From Pannonibacter carbonis (GTDB lineage Bacteria > Pseudomonadota > Alphaproteobacteria > Rhizobiales > Stappiaceae): 64,000 bases of DNA. The notes beneath the pieces are model-generated. The model did no database searches. It was not told the DNA's origin and saw only the letters and a program-made list of their open reading frames with translations. Of this stretch, positions 62,654 through 64,000 are shown piece by piece. The first letter of the stretch is position 1; each line of letters begins with the position of its first letter. The stretch lies in contig NZ_PUDR01000006.1 in assembly GCF_003012935.1 (NCBI RefSeq), forward strand, positions 203,538 through 267,537. The letters are read 5' to 3'. Both the position numbers and the translations under genes were made by a program.

Positions 62654-63705
62654 GGCTGCACCTCATCGTCTGAACCACCCCGCGCCGCCACAAAAGCCTC
62701 TTTCGAGAGCCCCATCTGGCGCATCACCTGCCGGTCGGCCTCGGAGAGATCCGGATCGCCGGTGTCCTTCGGCCTGGATCCGAGCTGGTTGGCGGTCAGC
62801 ACCGGCGCGGTCGCGGTGAAGGCGGTGAACTTGTCCGGATCGGTCCTGGCAAGCTGCAAGCCCCAGTCCTTCAACGCCGGGGCCAGCTTGCCGCCTTGAA
62901 TGGCGGCCGCGACCAGCGCGTCTGCCTTGTCACTGGCAAGCCTTGCCTGCAGGGCGGCGAGGTTCTGTTGCAGCGCGGTCACCTGGTCGATGGGAACGTA
63001 TCGTGTCGGATCCGGTGCGCCCTGATCGAACGCCGTCTGGACGGCGGCGACCAATGCCGCCGCACTGCTGTCCTTCGGCAGGCCGGCGGCGGCCAGAAGC
63101 AGGGCTTGCGTGTCCTGCAGGCTGCGAACCGCCGCAAGGGCGTCCGCCTCCCCGGCCCGCTCGGGCAGGCCGAGGGCGGTCAGAAGCTGTTCCATCTCTG
63201 TCTCCTTGGGGAAAAGCTGTGTCCGGGCGGCAATCGCAGACAGATCCATGGCCGGCAGATTGACCAGCGCCACATTGACCAGCCGGATCACCGCGCCGGT
63301 CCGGTCGGTCAGAAACACCGGTGACAGGTAGCGATACTCGCGGGCCGCCAGCGCTTGCGTTGCCGCTTCAGTCCAGGTGACCTCACCATGGATCCCGTCG
63401 GCCCGCGCCTCGAAGGCGGAAATCCAGCCCGCGGCCCGTGCCGTCCCGCCGACGCCTTCCACGGCGGCAAACACCGCCTGGTGGTCATAGTCGACCATCA
63501 TTTCCGTCGCCCCGAGATGCGCCTTGGTGCGGGTGATGATGTCTTGCAGCGCGGCGAGGTCCCCGGCCGCAAACGGCCCGCGTCCGTCCCGGGTGGAAAA
63601 GGATCCCGACGGCAGCAGCCGGATCCAGGCGGCAGCGCCAGGTCCCGGCGCAGCAACCGGATCGGCGGCGGCAATGGTCAGGAAAGGGTCGGTTCGCGTG
63701 GACAT
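62650..63705 (-). CDS. Mu gpI-like head maturation protease/scaffold
   Basis: 351 residues. RLLPSGSFSTRDGRGPFA, MMVDYDHQAVFAAVEGVGGTARAAGW, EVTWTEAATQALAAREYRYLSPVF and IRLVNVALVNLPAMDLSAIA are Mu-like prophage I protein blocks. The protease domain covers about 1-170, followed by a long coiled-coil scaffold tail. It cleaves itself and helps the gpT shell form. It is the most upstream phage gene in the window; beyond it is an IS element. Confidence 0.94.
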   Translation of the reverse strand: MSTRTDPFLTIAAADPVAAPGPGAAAWIRLLPSGSFSTRDGRGPFAAGDLAALQDIITRTKAHLGATEMMVDYDHQAVFAAVEGVGGTARAAGWISAFEARADGIHGEVTWTEAATQALAAREYRYLSPVFLTDRTGAVIRLVNVALVNLPAMDLSAIAARTQLFPKETEMEQLLTALGLPERAGEADALAAVRSLQDTQALLLAAAGLPKDSSAAALVAAVQTAFDQGAPDPTRYVPIDQVTALQQNLAALQARLASDKADALVAAAIQGGKLAPALKDWGLQLARTDPDKFTAFTATAPVLTANQLGSRPKDTGDPDLSEADRQVMRQMGLSKEAFVAARGGSDDEVQP

Positions 63706-63860
63706 GGGCGAACCTTGAGGGATTAGCGGGAGTTAAAACATCCGGGTGGGGGCGTGGGTGCAAGGGCACCTCTATGGACTTCGCGTCTCACCACCTCCTT
63801 GCATCTAATCCGGGGAAAGGCTTCTACGGAACTCGGGGCTATTCAAGTAACCGATTTTAG

Positions 63861-64000
63861 TAAGCTACCCCCGGAAAATCGGACAGTGACGGAAGCTACG
63901 ATCTGACGTCTGCTGGTCTCCAAGAACGAGGAGATCAGGACATGAAGAAACGCAGGAACCATGATGCTGGGTTCAAGGCCCGCGTGGCGCTGGAGGCCGT
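63861..64000 (+). mobile_element. IS3-family insertion sequence, left end (cut by window edge)
   Basis: A terminal-repeat-like AAGCTACCCCCGGAAAATCG (63862-63881) is followed by an orfA start at 63942. The TACCCCCGG...GGACA pattern is like the ends of several IS3-family elements. The exact terminal base and the other end cannot be seen. Confidence 0.75.
63942..64000 (+). CDS. IS3-family transposase OrfA, N-terminal fragment
   Basis: Nineteen full codons: MKKRRNHDAGFKARVALEA, an N-terminus typical of IS3-family OrfA, a helix-turn-helix DNA-binding protein. GAGGAG lies 10 bp before the ATG. OrfB and the frameshift region would lie beyond the window. It runs opposite to the phage late genes. Confidence 0.88.
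   Translation, partial: MKKRRNHDAGFKARVALEA

Larger units (their letters stand above)
47290..63860 (-). mobile_element. Mu-like prophage, late (head, tail, com-methyltransferase) half
   Basis: All genes from 63705 to 47386 run leftward in phage order: Mu-like head genes, a GTA-like siphovirus tail module, then com and a DNA methyltransferase at the right end. The right boundary is set at a 5'-TG at 47290 followed by two transposase-site-like repeats. The left boundary is where the IS3 end begins and is not a phage end. Repressor, transposase A/B, terminase, portal and lysis genes are not in the window; they are either further right or lost. Confidence 0.85.

Overview
The window is GC-rich, densely coding chromosome from an alphaproteobacterium. 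Its gene content points to the Hyphomicrobiales (Rhizobiales): PopZ, the dsbA-aroQ-accB-accC-aat block, and the aerobic (CobN-type) cobalamin genes. A Stappiaceae-like host would fit, but genus cannot be set from the sequence alone. Roughly 1-47,250 is host chromosome and 47,290-63,860 is the late half of a Mu-like prophage. The last 140 bp are the start of an IS3-family element.

Host part. 1-12.3 kb holds the 3' end of tyrS, a large AsmA-like envelope protein, a BCP peroxiredoxin, a DUF455 ferritin-like protein, an M23 murein hydrolase, prfB (with its autoregulatory +1 frameshift), the bifunctional penicillin-binding protein mrcA and a periplasmic amidase. After a long leader comes rne (RNase E), then a secreted protein with a caspase-like His/Cys pair, a PLP aminotransferase, an M48/TPR periplasmic protease, a DsbA-like oxidoreductase, aroQ, accBC and aat. 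On the minus strand, pcm, tolC, popZ, valS and a DUF2155 gene follow one another. A tRNA-Cys and a PAS-GAF-GGDEF-EAL protein come next.

33.8-46.8 kb is a cobalamin (B12) locus. Threonine-phosphate decarboxylase, cbiB and a DUF938 methyltransferase read rightward. Leftward, one cobalamin riboswitch at 46.6-46.8 kb precedes hupE-cobU-cobW and then, beyond a 512-bp spacer full of inverted repeats, cobN-cobO-cobQ. Two small related membrane-protein genes of unknown function sit at the end of cobQ; one is bracketed by the real cobQ 3' end and a 56-bp diverged copy of it, which suggests insertion by recombination. A tRNA-Asn with a good sigma70-type promoter follows the riboswitch.

Prophage part, all on the minus strand. 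Reading from 63.7 kb downward, the head genes are Mu-like (gpI protease/scaffold, a DUF2190 decoration-like protein, gpT capsid, gp35, gp36, a gpG-type protein, gp37, gp38/DUF2635). There is no sheath gene. The tail is a non-contractile one in the order of the Rhodobacter gene transfer agent: tube, chaperone with a -1 frameshift extension, tape measure, DUF2460, DUF2163, NlpC/P60 peptidase, TIM-barrel hub, DUF2793. At the right end a Com-type zinc-finger gene overlaps a DNA cytosine methyltransferase gene, in the place where phage Mu has com-mom. Two 18-bp direct repeats spaced 22 bp apart, just inside a 5'-TG, look like transposase-binding sites at the prophage right end. Upstream of gpI the head module meets an IS3 element.

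Three copies of a 150-170 bp palindromic repeat (389-553, 6919-7085, 23637-23787) are scattered between host genes. Two of them lie between duplicated terminator-like hairpins. No rRNA or CRISPR array was seen.
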